Source: Linum tenue (taxonomy: Eukaryota > Streptophyta > Magnoliopsida > Malpighiales > Linaceae). From it: a stretch of DNA of 64,000 nt. Under the pieces are notes generated by a model. It was not told where the DNA came from and ran no database searches. It worked only from the letters and a program-made list of their open reading frames with translations. Location: assembly GCA_946122785.1 (NCBI GenBank), contig CAMGYJ010000004.1, positions 19,366,150 to 19,430,149 of the forward strand, read 5' to 3'. Shown here piece by piece: positions 11,722 through 22,686 of this stretch (position 1 is its first letter; every line of letters starts with the position of its first letter). A program made the translations under genes and the position numbers.

Positions 11722-13592
11722 CTAAAACGAAAAATCAGGTTGTTTTGGGCTCGTTGACTGGGTTTCCTTGTGCTCTTCTCTTTCCTTTTTCCTCTTTTCA
11801 TGTGTTGTCTTGTACTCTTCCACTGCAGCTTCAACTTGAGGTGCAACTCTTCTTGCTTCCGTGAGCACCATATGGCTTATGTAGTTCATGGGCTCTCGAA
11901 CAAGGTACAAAGCGATCTGCATCCTCCTCACTTGAGTGCATGGCTATCAACATCAACAAACATGGTGCTTACCGCATGATTCAAAAATAACAATCAATTG
12001 TGGTTTTCTAATATGCGAATTAGAATTGTCTTTACCCAAATATAAGAGGAGTCCCAGCTTGCGCCAAACATCCACATGCATACCCAGACTCCACTGTCAG
12101 ACCTACATAAAATAAAAGCATTGCGTGATAAGAACCAAGTTGATAAGTCGTCGTTTAATATCACAAAAAAATGGGCATACTTACCGATTAAGTTGTTCTT
12201 GATCCTTTGAAGGAGTTGGGTACGCAAACTCCGCAATCCTTGGTGGCGACAATCCTTGTTCACGACAGAGAATCTTCCACAAGGCTTGCATAAAGCTCAT
12301 CTGTACAAATTAAGAAACGTTTGTACTTAGAAAGAGTTATTTACATTTTTTTGCGTTATAACGGCACAATGTCACAAATTTACCATTGTTTGAACAGATT
12401 GTAGTCGAAAGGAATTGCGGACTTCATTTGGTTGTGGATCCAAGATATGGACTTCTTCCTTGTCCAACTTGATGACAGCCAAGTACCAATGGGCATTATC
12501 TCTCATCGGAACACACACCTACATATGCGGAAATTGTCAACACGTATTAAAAAAATAAACTGCAAACCATGTAATACTTATTAAGACGAACAGTTTACCT
12601 TGTTCACCATATTAGTTCGACTAAGGAATTTTGATTGGTATAGGTCTAATGCCATCTTGGGTGTTATTCCACATGAAATCACTAGTTCCTGCCCATGTGG
12701 TAGTTGCACAATTGAAATTTTGTCAACACAATATGATTCACGTTAAAAAAACATGTGTTGTAATTTTTTTGGTGAGAGGAAATTGTCATTAAGTATAATC
12801 GGACCACAACCTGTAGTTCAGCAGGCAGATAGCACACTCCTTTTCCGTCCTTGGAATTTGTCCACAACTCTTCTAGAGTCAAGTGGCAGGCCATCGCTGT
12901 TATAACCTAATATAACATGGACAAAAAACACTTCATGATACTATCGAGTTGTTATAAAATAATTCTACGTAGAAAGCATTGATAGTGGACAAACAAAACA
13001 AAATTTTGGAGTTCTGTTGATTACATCAGCATCTACGAACGAGCGAGGGCTTAAGGACCACAATGACTTCCTCGTACAGGAGTTGTTGGAGGTTTTGACC
13101 AATACTTCGTCAGGTGGCAGATGGGCTAAGAATATATAGTGAGCAAGCTGGATTTGCTCATCATCGTATTCCATAGCGGTAGGTAGCTTAAACTTCAAAA
13201 CAACCTGGAATAGGGGCCACAAATAAAAACGAGTTGAAATGAATTCGTTATGACGGAATAACGGCAATGAACACTTCAATGGCAAACATGACACCTTTAT
13301 TACCTTGTCAACCGAAGGTAGACAAATACTTTTTCCATTTGGCTTCTTTGGTGTGACCTCAGAGTCAGATTCATCGTCCGAAATAAAAACGATGACTGAA
13401 GCAGGAGTGGGTGGAGTGCTGACACCTTTGGGTATCCTTGGTTTCTTTGTTGGAGTCAAATATTCGGCTGTCTCCTACAATGACAGTGAACCTGCGATTA
13501 ATAAATTAACTAGAATGAATTTCAATGGTAAAAAGAGCTATTATACATACCACAAGCTTGGACGAAGAGCGAGTAAGTCTCCTATTTTCCAT
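11722..13592 (-). CDS. Ulp1/SENP-like (peptidase C48 family) protein carried by the MULE
   Basis: Nine exons with GT-AG borders join in frame: 13592-13551, 13474-13304, 13204-13025, 12906-12811, 12688-12599, 12518-12384, 12300-12185, 12102-12036, 11943-11722, giving 372 residues with no stop. The C48 core is visible: His in NAHWYLAVI, Asp in VHILDPQP, Gln in EQLNRSDSG. At the nucleophile position (normally D-C-G) the sequence reads DSGVWVC, so Ser replaces Cys; the Cys four residues later is not the canonical one. Family members cleave SUMO or similar modifiers from proteins. An upstream TATATATAA (13680-13688, minus sense) suits a core promoter. Mutator elements carrying Ulp1-like genes are known (Kaonashi-type). 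Whether this one is active is doubtful because of the Ser. Confidence 0.85.
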
Positions 13593-14150
13593 GTTGTGCC
13601 TCTGATCTAAGCTTTACTCTGTACTCAAAATCGCGGCAAAGAAGGATATGGAACCACTGCTCTACCGATGAAGGTTAATTATATATACAAGGTTAGGATA
13701 AATTTTGGCGCCATATTTTTCCCGCGGAAAAATAGTTAGGGTTTAGTCTAAGGTAAATGAACTTCGGATAAACATGGGTAGTTATTAAACCTAAAAGTAA
13801 AAAGATACTTTTTTCGATTGAATAAAGAATTGAGTGCTATTAGTAAATATTCGCTCATATTAATATTTGATCCTTCCCCATACAACTTGAGGACACCTAG
13901 AGTCAGCTGGCGTTTGGCTTTACTACGAAAGGTTTTTCATTTTAAATATTTTCGTTATTTGTGAAAATGGTAAAGAAATCACTAAGATAAAGAACAGAAA
14001 GTTCAACTCGTTCCTACCAAAAATATAAGATATCCCAAATTGTGTTATTAATGGGGATAATTATTAAGTGGCCTATTGAATCATTAATTCGGCCATCATT
14101 CCCAGTAGGGTTTTGTAATCTACGTCCTTGGTTCCCCAAAATTTCCAGCC
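13593..14150. promoter_or_regulatory. Divergent promoter between the Ulp1-like and transposase genes
   Basis: The 558-bp spacer separates two start codons pointing apart. A TATA box for the minus gene lies at 13680-13688. Directly beyond it are two E2F-like sites, TTTTGGCGCCA (13703-13713) and the palindrome TTTTTCCCGCGGAAAAA (13716-13732). No equally clear TATA box was picked for the transposase side; TTAATTCGGCC and AT-rich sequence lie 60-110 bp before its ATG. Confidence 0.55.
13703..13732. promoter_or_regulatory. Paired E2F-like binding sites
   Basis: TTTTGGCGCCA and TTTTTCCCGCGGAAAAA contain the plant E2F core (TTTSSCGC on either strand) and are 2 bp apart. They lie 15-45 bp upstream of the TATA box of the Ulp1-like gene. 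Known plant E2F targets are S-phase genes. Function here is inferred from motif and position only. Confidence 0.5.
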
Positions 14151-16936
14151 GTGACAATGACGTCGGAGGCAGACTCACCATTGACGTCGGAGGGAGTCCT
14201 AGTATTGACGTCGGAGGGAGTCCAAGAAAACGCTGGTGCCGGAACCAGTCACACCATCCAGGAAGATAATGTCGCCGATCTCATATTGCTACAGCCTGAA
14301 GATATTAAAAAAATGAAGTTCGATGATACAGAAGAAGCCTATGATTTCTACATGGACTACGGGTTAGTCAAAGGCTTCGACATCAGAAAATCAGACATTG
14401 GTCGTGATAAGAACAAAGTTATGACATGGCGTGACTATGTATGCTCTGGCGAGGGAAAGAGGCGCGTGAAGAGCACAGAACGAAAGAGAGAAGCAAGAGG
14501 GGAGACCAGATTTAACTGCAGAGCCAAGATGCGTGTTAAACAACACAATGTCGATGGGAAGTGGTATGTGCACCAGTTTGATGATGTACACACACATGAA
14601 ACGATCCCCAGAGAATATAGACACTACATGAAAGGGAAACGTCGTATGAGTGATGCAGTGAAAGCAGCGATAAATTTTAGAAGAGCTGCAGGTATGAAAA
14701 CTTCTCAAATTGTGAATCTGGCCGTATCAGAAGCAGGAGGCTACGACAATTTGGGGTACACGAGGAAGGATGCATATAATTATGTGGACAAAGAGAGGAA
14801 AGAACAAATCAGTGAAGGTGATGCCGCAACAGCCCTAGCCTACCTGCAAGCTAAATGCAGCGCGGACGAGCATTTCGTTATTGAACTAAAGAAGGATGAC
14901 GACGACCGGCTTATTAACATTTTCTGGGCCGATAGTATTTCTGTTGCTGATTATGCATGCTTTGGAGAATTACTGTCACTCGATGCTACTTACAAAAGGA
15001 ACATTTACCAGATGCCTCTCGTGATTTTTTCAGGTACTTTTCCTTGACACATAGAATTATCCCGAGCATGCTAAAATAACCCTAGAAGTTTGCATAATCT
15101 AACTTTGTTTGAACTTTTTTAGGTGTCAACCACCATTCGCAAACTTGCGTATTTGCATGTGCTTTCTTGGCTAACGAGAGAGAGGACAATTATATTTGGG
15201 TGTTGGGAGCTTTGAAGAGAAGGCTAGGCGGTGTAGATCCCAAGACTGTTATTACAGATGGGGATAGAGCAATGCGTAATGCTATTCAGAAAGTATTTCC
15301 CGATGCAACACATCGTCTATGTTCCTGGCATATAGACAAGACTATAACCAGAAATGTGAAGAATCATCCTACTTTTTTGCCCCAATGGAAGCATTTTGTG
15401 TCAGCTGACTGGGAACCCTCAGAATTCAAAGAAAAGTGGAAAACAGTGGTTGATGAATGCTCCCTTCAGCACAACAATTGGGTCTCCAATTTATTTGACC
15501 AAAGACATGAATGGGGGTATGCATATTTGCGTTCGAACTTCTTTGCAGGCTTGAGTACAACATCAAGATGTGAAGGACTGAACTCTCAACTTGCCAATTA
15601 TATCGAGAAGGATAAAAATCTCCTTGAGTTCTTTATTCACTTTGATCGTTGGACTAGGGATATGAGGGAGAATGAGCGTCATGCTGATTTTTAATCCATT
15701 CATCGAGAACGAACCATCACAAGCAATGTCTTAGTCTCACTTCAGAAGAGTGGAGCGGCGGTTTTTACAAAGAACGCATTCTTCTTATTCAGAGACGAGG
15801 TTGAAAAGTCGGCATGTTGCATAAGGTTGGAGACAGAGCGATCGGAAATTGAGCATGTGTACAAGGTCAAGGTGTCTGGCATGGCTAAGGTTTTTCAAGT
15901 CACGTACGCAGTTGAACCCTTTGCAATGGAATGTAGTTGTAATCACTACAATTATATGGGAATACCATGTCGTCATATGATTTTTGTACTGAAAGAAGAG
16001 AGCATACTGGAACTTCCTGAAGGCCTAGTACGTCGAAGATGGTCAAAGAAGCCGAAGACACTAGAGAGCTTGGAGGAACCGGGCAGACTAGATGAATCAC
16101 AACTTTTCGCATTGAGGTTTGCCATGACTATCACTTTTAATTTTTTTTTTAGTATTGGTTCGAAGCTAGGTGAACATTAATTTTATTCACTTTGTATAAA
16201 ATCTTGTGTCAATCAGGTATGGTACTATTCAACAACACAGCTTACAACTAATGTTAAAAGGGGCAAAATCTAGTGAGTGCTTCAAGATTGCTCGTGAGGG
16301 AATTCAATCATTATGTGAAAAGTTGGACATGGTGGACACTGGCAACGTGGACATACCCGGCATTAATAGGCCGAAGGCGAATGAAATTTTGTTGGATCCA
16401 TTACAAGTCAAAGCTAAAGGTTCGGGGGCTAAAAAATCTAAAAGGAAGAAAGGAGAACCACGACAGTGTAGCAATTGCGGTGAATTTGGCCACTATAGGA
16501 CCCGATGCCCACATCCTGTTGGCTATGTGAAGCCAACCTCAAACGGTGATGCCCCGAATGATGGTGTTTCGGAAGAAGGTGGCGGTGGCGATGACACCGA
16601 TGTTGATCCTCCCAGCACACAAGATCAGTCGGAAACAGTACAGAAGAGAAGGCAAAAGCATTGCATAAGTGCGGTTCTACCAAGCATAATGCAAGAACGT
16701 GTACTGGGTCTGGGCCATCCGATGATGAAAATGACGATGATGAAAATGACGATGATGAAAATGACGATGACGACGATTATGAGCAACCTAGGGTAAGAAT
16801 AAGATATAATTGTTCGTGTCTACACAATGCAGTTGCACCCAATAATTTTGTACGTCTAAAATCGTCGTTATCGATTTTGCAGAAGAGACCTGTTACAAGA
16901 AGTAGCAAACTAAGGATTCTTGAAAACTTGGAGTGA
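14151..16936 (+). pseudogene. FAR1/FRS-type MULE transposase gene, disrupted
   Basis: Four exons: 14151-15033, 15123-16116, 16217-16792, 16883-16936, all GT-AG. Domains in order: FAR1-type zinc region (EEAYDFYMDYG, HTHE), MULE DDE domain with Asp in LLSLDATYK, Asp in ITDGDRAMRN and Glu in SRCEGLNSQL, SWIM finger CSCNHYNYMGIPCRHM, CCHC knuckle CSNCGEFGHYRTRC, a second knuckle and a Glu/Asp-rich tail. Two lesions: an in-frame TAA at 15692-15694 between the DDE and SWIM parts, and a 1-base loss near 16655 that interrupts the second knuckle. Everything else reads through, so decay is recent, or one lesion is a sequence error. The N-terminus has three ~24-bp repeats around GACGTCGGAGG. It would bind the element ends and cut DNA. 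Confidence 0.88.
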
Positions 16937-16999
16937 AGATGGACGTCCTTATCCTATTCGGATTAGGACTAATGGACTATGTGAAGACTGCCAGTATCA

Positions 17000-18369
17000 G
17001 CTTGAAGCGGCGTCGTTTGATTTATAAGAAGACTGTTGCCGTCTGCGGTGTCGTTTTACTTGTGTGTCGTTTTATTTATGTGTCTCTTTGGTCTATAAGA
17101 AGACTACTGCCTGCTACGGTGTCGTTTTATTTAGTTCGGATGGATTTGATTGAAGTCGATATGGAGGTTGCTCCCTAAATAAATCATGTGCAACATTTCA
17201 GTTGAATTATTTTTCTCACTCCTTTTTTTATTGAATTATTAGATCGGATTTTGGCTACTAAAATTATGAAATGTAATTTGGGCGTGAAATGACAAGAGCA
17301 TTCGCCGACAGAGGACTTCTGAAAATGGAGGCAGTAATCAAGAGATAAACTACAATATTTTTATTGAGTGAAAGATCCCTCACCGATATATTATTAAGAT
17401 CTCAAACACTAAAAGTACAAATCTTGAAAAAGAAAACAATGTACTTTCCCTCCTCCAACTTTTATACTATACATATGGCAACTTTCCCCTCTTGTATATA
17501 TTTTGGGAGCATGATCAACAAGTACACGTAAATGTAGCCCAGAAGAACCATCACATGACGTAGGGTTCCACAACACCTATTATGGAATCGCAACAACATG
17601 TGATGATTCTTTGGGCTATATTCAGACGGCGACTTATTGTCATTGCTCCCCTCCCTGCCTCTAACAAAGACCCTGCATGGAGAGCAAAGGAGAAACAATA
17701 CAACGAAGGATTTAGTTTAACAGTCATGATCTAACAATGACATAATTAAAGGAACTGAGATCTAAAATAATACGCAGTCTCATCATTACCACTGCACCCG
17801 AAAATAAAGCATGGACAGGAGGACGAAGAGGCGGATGGGGTTGATTTTCGGGGTTGAGAAGATGGGAGAAAGGGGTTGATTTTTGGGGTAGAGAAGATGG
17901 GAGAAAGGGGTCTTTTCAGGGATTGAGAGGAGGAACGGACAACAGCAGGAGATGAGTGCCTCTTGGGTTTCGGAGCATGGTCTCTCCCTCTCTGATTAAA
18001 GAATTTATAAATGAGCTCATAAATTTACTTTGCCTTTCCAGCCTTTCCCATTTACTGAAAATCACACTCCCTACCGCTGCCTCGGCCTTGGTAACGTCAG
18101 CACTGGTTAGGGGCAAATGTGACTTTCCAAAAACGGCGATATCTGATTGGGTGACACGCCGCGGTTAGGATTGAAGCTCTCTCACCATCGGATTAAACAA
18201 AAATTTAGGAATTGACGGCGGGAGATGGGGATGTGCTTTTAGACTGGCTTTGTAGATTAACTAACTTTTTCGTTTACCAAAATTAATCTACAGATTTGGT
18301 ACATGTAATTGTAACCCTAAACCAAACCCTAATACACGAACCAATCAATACCATATACTCTACAACAAT
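17000..18369. repeat. Copy A of a segmental duplication inside the MULE
   Basis: Shared blocks with 19200-21034 include GTCGTTTGATTTATAAGAAG, AAATCATGTGCAACATTTCA, a ~240-bp block at 17462-17698 whose minus strand is open in both copies, and GACACGCCGCGGTTAGG through ACCAATCAATACCATATAC. It contains a short tandem of GGGTTGATTTT...GATGGGAGAAA (17836-17910). No function is recognised; it may be a captured host fragment. Confidence 0.8.
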
Positions 18370-18378
18370 AACACCTTA

Positions 18379-18600
18379 GAGCAACTCCATCCCATTGCTA
18401 AACCAACCTTTAGCAATTGGCAAAGTCTAGGTGGCAACTCAATTGGCAATTGCAAGGGATGGAGAGGCAATTGCTTATTTAGAAATTACAAAGAAAACTT
18501 AGGGATGTAGGTGGTTTGCAATTCTTTTAACTGAAATTGCTAAATATGATGATGTGGCTGTAGGGACCACGTTTAGAAATTGCTAGGGATGGAGATGGTC
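18379..18600. mobile_element. Tourist-like (PIF/Harbinger) MITE
   Basis: 222 bp with inverted ends GAGCAACTCCATCCC and complement GACCATCTCCATCCC and a TTA target duplication (18376-18378 and 18601-18603). Copy B of the surrounding duplication lacks it, giving an empty site near 21040. Related scraps (AGGGATGTAGATGA, GGGACCTCGTTTAGAAATTG) lie at 21240-21350. Confidence 0.8.
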
Positions 18601-18603
18601 TTA

Positions 18604-19199
18604 CCCGAACCAATCCAACCCATTGCTTATTTAGTGGAATCCTAGGTGGCACCATTATTTAGCAAGATTGCAATGCCACCTAGGAAATTTTTTCTAAACT
18701 AGCAAGATTGCTAAATTAGGAATTCTTCTTGCAATGCCAAACCCTAATACACGAACCAATCAATAACATATACACTAAACCATCAACACCTTGCTTATTT
18801 AGACCATCTCCAATGGTGCAATTCTTGAGAATTGCAAGCTGATGTGGCAAGGGAGTGAAAGTGGGACGGTGAGTTGCATTGATGTGGGATCAATTACAAA
18901 AGTTGCAAATTTGCATCTGATGAATGTTTTCATGCAGTTGCAAATTTTCATGCAGCACACACATATATACAATTTCAATCATAATACTTTACATAATTCG
19001 AATAACACAACGACAAAAAACAACTTGAGAGATGCACTCAAATTAATATAATACACTCACCAATTAATATTGAATTGCATTGAAAATTAAGTAGGACCCA
19101 CGGTCACAATTGATGTATAGTTAAAGTTGCTGAAGTGGCAATTGGGACCATATATTTGCTCGGTGTTGGAAACTTGAACTGAAACTGGAAGTCCCCCTA
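18604..19199. other. MITE-like debris between the duplicated copies
   Basis: Words such as TTGCTTATTTAG, GCAATTCTTGAGAATTGCAA and GACCATCTCCAATGG suggest further Harbinger-type MITE fragments. I could not define ends or target duplications. No gene is seen. Confidence 0.4.
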
Positions 19200-19287
19200 T
19201 GCCGAGTCGTTTGGTATATAAGAAGACTGTTGGCTCTTGCGGTGTCGTTTAATTTATGCACTCATTAATGGTCACTTGATGGCAATT

Positions 19288-19651
19288 TTTAAGCACTTGG
19301 ATGTGGAAATGTAATGCAGTAATTGGACCCAATTACCACATAATGCAGTAATTGGGTTAAAAACCCACGTTTGGGAGAGCCAAAATAGTATGGAAATTGG
19401 ACCATGGAAATTGGCTTCAATTACCACATTCATGGTAATTGAGAATACTACACCTCCCCCTAGTAATTTGACATTACCACGTTTTCTTACTTCTTTTTCC
19501 GAATTCCATACCATCAATTCTCACAAAACTAAACCTTATCCAAACGTGAGTTTTTTTTTTCAATTTCCACAAGTCAATTCCTTGGTTTTGTAAAACATGG
19601 AAATTCAGACAAATTTCAACGTTTTAAAATTTCCACATCCAAACGACCCTA
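19288..19651. mobile_element. Probable MITE inserted in copy B
   Basis: The segment is absent from copy A. Its ends carry TTGGATGTGGAAAT and the complement of ATTTCCACATCCAA in inverted orientation; the right complement begins GGGTCGTTTGGATG, a common Harbinger/hAT MITE end. The target duplication was not resolved. Confidence 0.5.
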
Positions 19652-19857
19652 TAAATCATGTGCAACATTTCAGTTGAATAATCTTGAGAACTAGTTTTTT
19701 TTATTCAATTATTACATCGTATTTTTTGCACTAATTTTGAGGACTCATTAAATGGGTAGAGCATGTGGCGACAGAGGAGCAGAGTTCGAAATCCGGCAAA
19801 AAATCCGGTTGGGCCAATCGTAAAGACTTCTAAAAATGGAGTCAGTAGTAAACAAAT

Positions 19858-20055
19858 AAAGTACAGTATTTTTATTGGGAGTGTAGGATCCCCTGCAGAT
19901 TTTAGAAGATCTCAAACGCTAATAGTACAAAGTACAGTATTTTTATTGGGAGTGTAGGATCCCCTGCAGATTTAGAAGATCTCAAACGCTAATAGTACAA
20001 AGTACAATATTTTTATTGGGAGTGGAGGATCCCTCCCGTATTTAGAAGATCTCAA
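19858..20055. repeat. Tandem triplication of a ~70-bp unit
   Basis: The unit from AAGTACAGTATTTTTATTGG to GATCTCAAACGCTAATAGTAC occurs three times in succession; copy A has a single diverged unit at 17350-17420. Confidence 0.85.
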
Positions 20056-20962
20056 ACACTTTTGGAAGCCGCCATGGAAGCGAAGAGAGAAGCAGAAGAA
20101 AAAATAACAAAACAGTATACAAATATAAACAAATGTTACATAGAGTCCAACAAAAACAAAAAGCTGTACTTTCCCTCCCTATTTTATCCTATTATACATA
20201 TGGCAACTTTCCTATCTTGTATACATTTTGGGAGCATGATCAACAAGTACGCGTCAATATGGCGCAAAAGAAACACCACATGACGTAGGGTTCCACAACA
20301 CCTATTATGGAATCGCAACAACATGTGATGATTCTTTTGGCTATATTCAGACGGCGACTTATTGTCATTCCTCCCCTCCCTGCCTCTAACAAAGACCCTG
20401 CATGGAGAGAAAAGGAGAAACAATACAACGAAGGATTTAGTTTAACAGTCATGATCTAACAATGACATAATTAAAGGAAATGAGATCTAAAATAATACGC
20501 AGTCTCATCATTACCACTGCACCCGAAAATAAAGCATGGGATAGGAGGACGAAGAGGCGGATGGGGTTGATTTTTGGAGTTTCATATTGAGAAGATGGAA
20601 GAAAGGGTTCTTTTCAGGGATCGAAGCACGGTCTCTCCTTCACTGATTAACGAATTTATAGATTGACTCGTAATTACTTTTACTTTCCCTCCCTTCACAT
20701 TTACTGAAAATTACAGTCCCTACCACTGCCTCGGCCTTGGTAACACCAGCATTGGTTATGGGCAAAAGCGACTTTCCGAATTCGGCAATATCTGATTGGG
20801 TGACACGCCGCGGTTAGGATTGAAGCTCTTTCACCATCGGATTAAACGAAAATTTAGGAATTGACGGCGGGAGATGGGGATGTGCTTTTAGACTGGCTTT
20901 GTAGATTAACTAACTTTTTCGTTTACCAAAATTAATCTACAGATTTGGTACATGTAATTGTA

Positions 20963-20990
20963 ACCCTAAACCCTAAACCCTAAACCAAAC
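20963..20990. repeat. Short telomere-type repeat (CCCTAAA)3
   Basis: Three successive CCCTAAA units follow GTAA; the matching place in copy A (18312-18325) has one. This is a telo-box-like motif or a microsatellite expansion, not a real telomere. Confidence 0.8.
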
Positions 20991-21034
20991 CCTAATACAC
21001 GAACCAATCAATACCATATACTCTACAACAATAA

Positions 21035-22686
21035 CAACACCTTATAGGCTTATACCGTAACCAATCAATAACATATATACTTTAAACCATCAACACCTTG
21101 CTCCTCCCTTATACCATAACCTTCAAGACCTTATACTGTATACCAACAACACCTTCTTCTATCTCCATCCCCAACTTTCATTTTATAATAAGTGTTTCCT
21201 TTGAAATATAAAATGGAACCCACCTTGGCAATTACTAGCATAATTTAGGGATGTAGATGAATAGAAATTGTTAAGTGATGAATTGCTAAAATTGATGATG
21301 TGGCGGTAGGGACCTCGTTTAGAAATTGTTGTTCAATTTTAGGGATGAAGATGATCAATACACTAACCCAATACCATATACTTTAAACCATCAACACCTT
21401 ATACAATATCGTATTTTAGGGATGGAGATGATCAATACACTAACCCAATACCATGTACTCTAAACCATCAACACCTTATACAATATCGTATACCTATACG
21501 CTGATAAATTAAAATTATAACTTGCTTTTCAAAACACAAATTAAAAATTGATACTCACTAAGTATCGAACCACAAACCTCTACTTTATTGACTAAGCAAA
21601 TAAGAGACAATTAACCAATTAAGCTACATCACATTGATGACCATCTTGCATAATTTCGCTTTCTTATTAAGTGAAGGGTTAAAATGAACGATAAATATAT
21701 CACAGGGGATTGTTTCAACTTCGGCGGGGACTGAGAGAGTGGAAAAGGGGTAATTATTCTACCAAAAAAGAAAAGAAAAGGGGGAATTAATGAAGAGTTA
21801 AATTGGACGGATCGTCTTTACCACGCCACTACAAAATCATTCGGAGCAAAAACACGCAGGTTCAAATCAAACAATAAATGATCAGCATTTATAAGCAGAT
21901 ATAAAGAATTATGTCTAAGTACTGATAAATGTGTCACGCTACAATAATTATGTCTAAGTTTTTTTAGTAATAAGGCATGATCAGCATTTATAAGCAGATA
22001 TAAAGAAAATATAAAATCGAGAAAAAATAAGACAACACCTACCCTCACCCTTTAACCAATCGATACCATATGCTCTAAACCATCAACACCTTATAACCTA
22101 CCCATATACCATATACTCTATACCATCAACAACCTAATACCCTAAGCAGTCAGTACCCATTTCCTTTAACATCAACACCTTATACAACAATCGTATACCT
22201 ATACGCTGATAAAATTTTACATTTTGAAAATACTTGCCCAACTAAAGTACATAGGTACTTCAAAAGTGAAATTCTAACTTTCGTTTCTAAACATAAATTA
22301 AAAAAATATCCTCACTCAGTATCCAACCACAAGCCTCTAATTAGTCTACAAGAGGTTTGTTATGTACGAGTGCATTGCATAAAGAGGGGAAATCGGTGAG
22401 AGAGTGGAATGGGATCTCAATTAATGAAGAGTTAAATTGGGCGGATTGTAGTTTACCTCGTACCGCTAAATGTGTAAAGAGACACGCTAGCATTTACCAA
22501 ATCCCAAAAAAGATGGAACACAGAATTATGTTTAAATTGCGTGTACTCAATGAATGATCAGGATTTTAGAAGCAGAAGCAGATGAAAATAAGTAAAACAG
22601 AGAATCGCCACTGAGATAGACAATTATCAAAGGCCCAACCTAAAGACAATCCGGAACTCAGTATCTATTATCAACAAACTAGGTGT
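21035..22686. repeat. Non-coding right interior of the MULE
   Basis: No gene. A ~77-bp unit from TTTAGGGATG to TATACAATATCGTA is tandemly duplicated (about 21337-21412 and 21413-21490). ATGATCAGCATTTATAAGCA with flanks is repeated at about 21880 and 21977. Phrases like ACCATATACTCTA...CATCAACACCTTAT recur throughout, marking an old degenerate array. Confidence 0.7.

Larger units (their letters stand above)
19200..21034. repeat. Copy B of the segmental duplication inside the MULE
   Basis: It matches 17000-18369 in order, but is longer because of an inserted MITE-like segment (19288-19651), a tripled 70-bp unit (19858-20055) and an expanded telomere-type repeat at its right end. The minus-strand open frame of copy A (17462-17698) has a counterpart at 20184-20423 that keeps the phrase CCGTLRHV and most residues. 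Confidence 0.8.

Noticed and set aside
12024..12060. Cys in DSGVWVC taken as the Ulp1 nucleophile
   Set aside because: In C48 peptidases the nucleophile directly follows the Asp (D-C-G); here that residue is Ser, so the later Cys does not fill the role.
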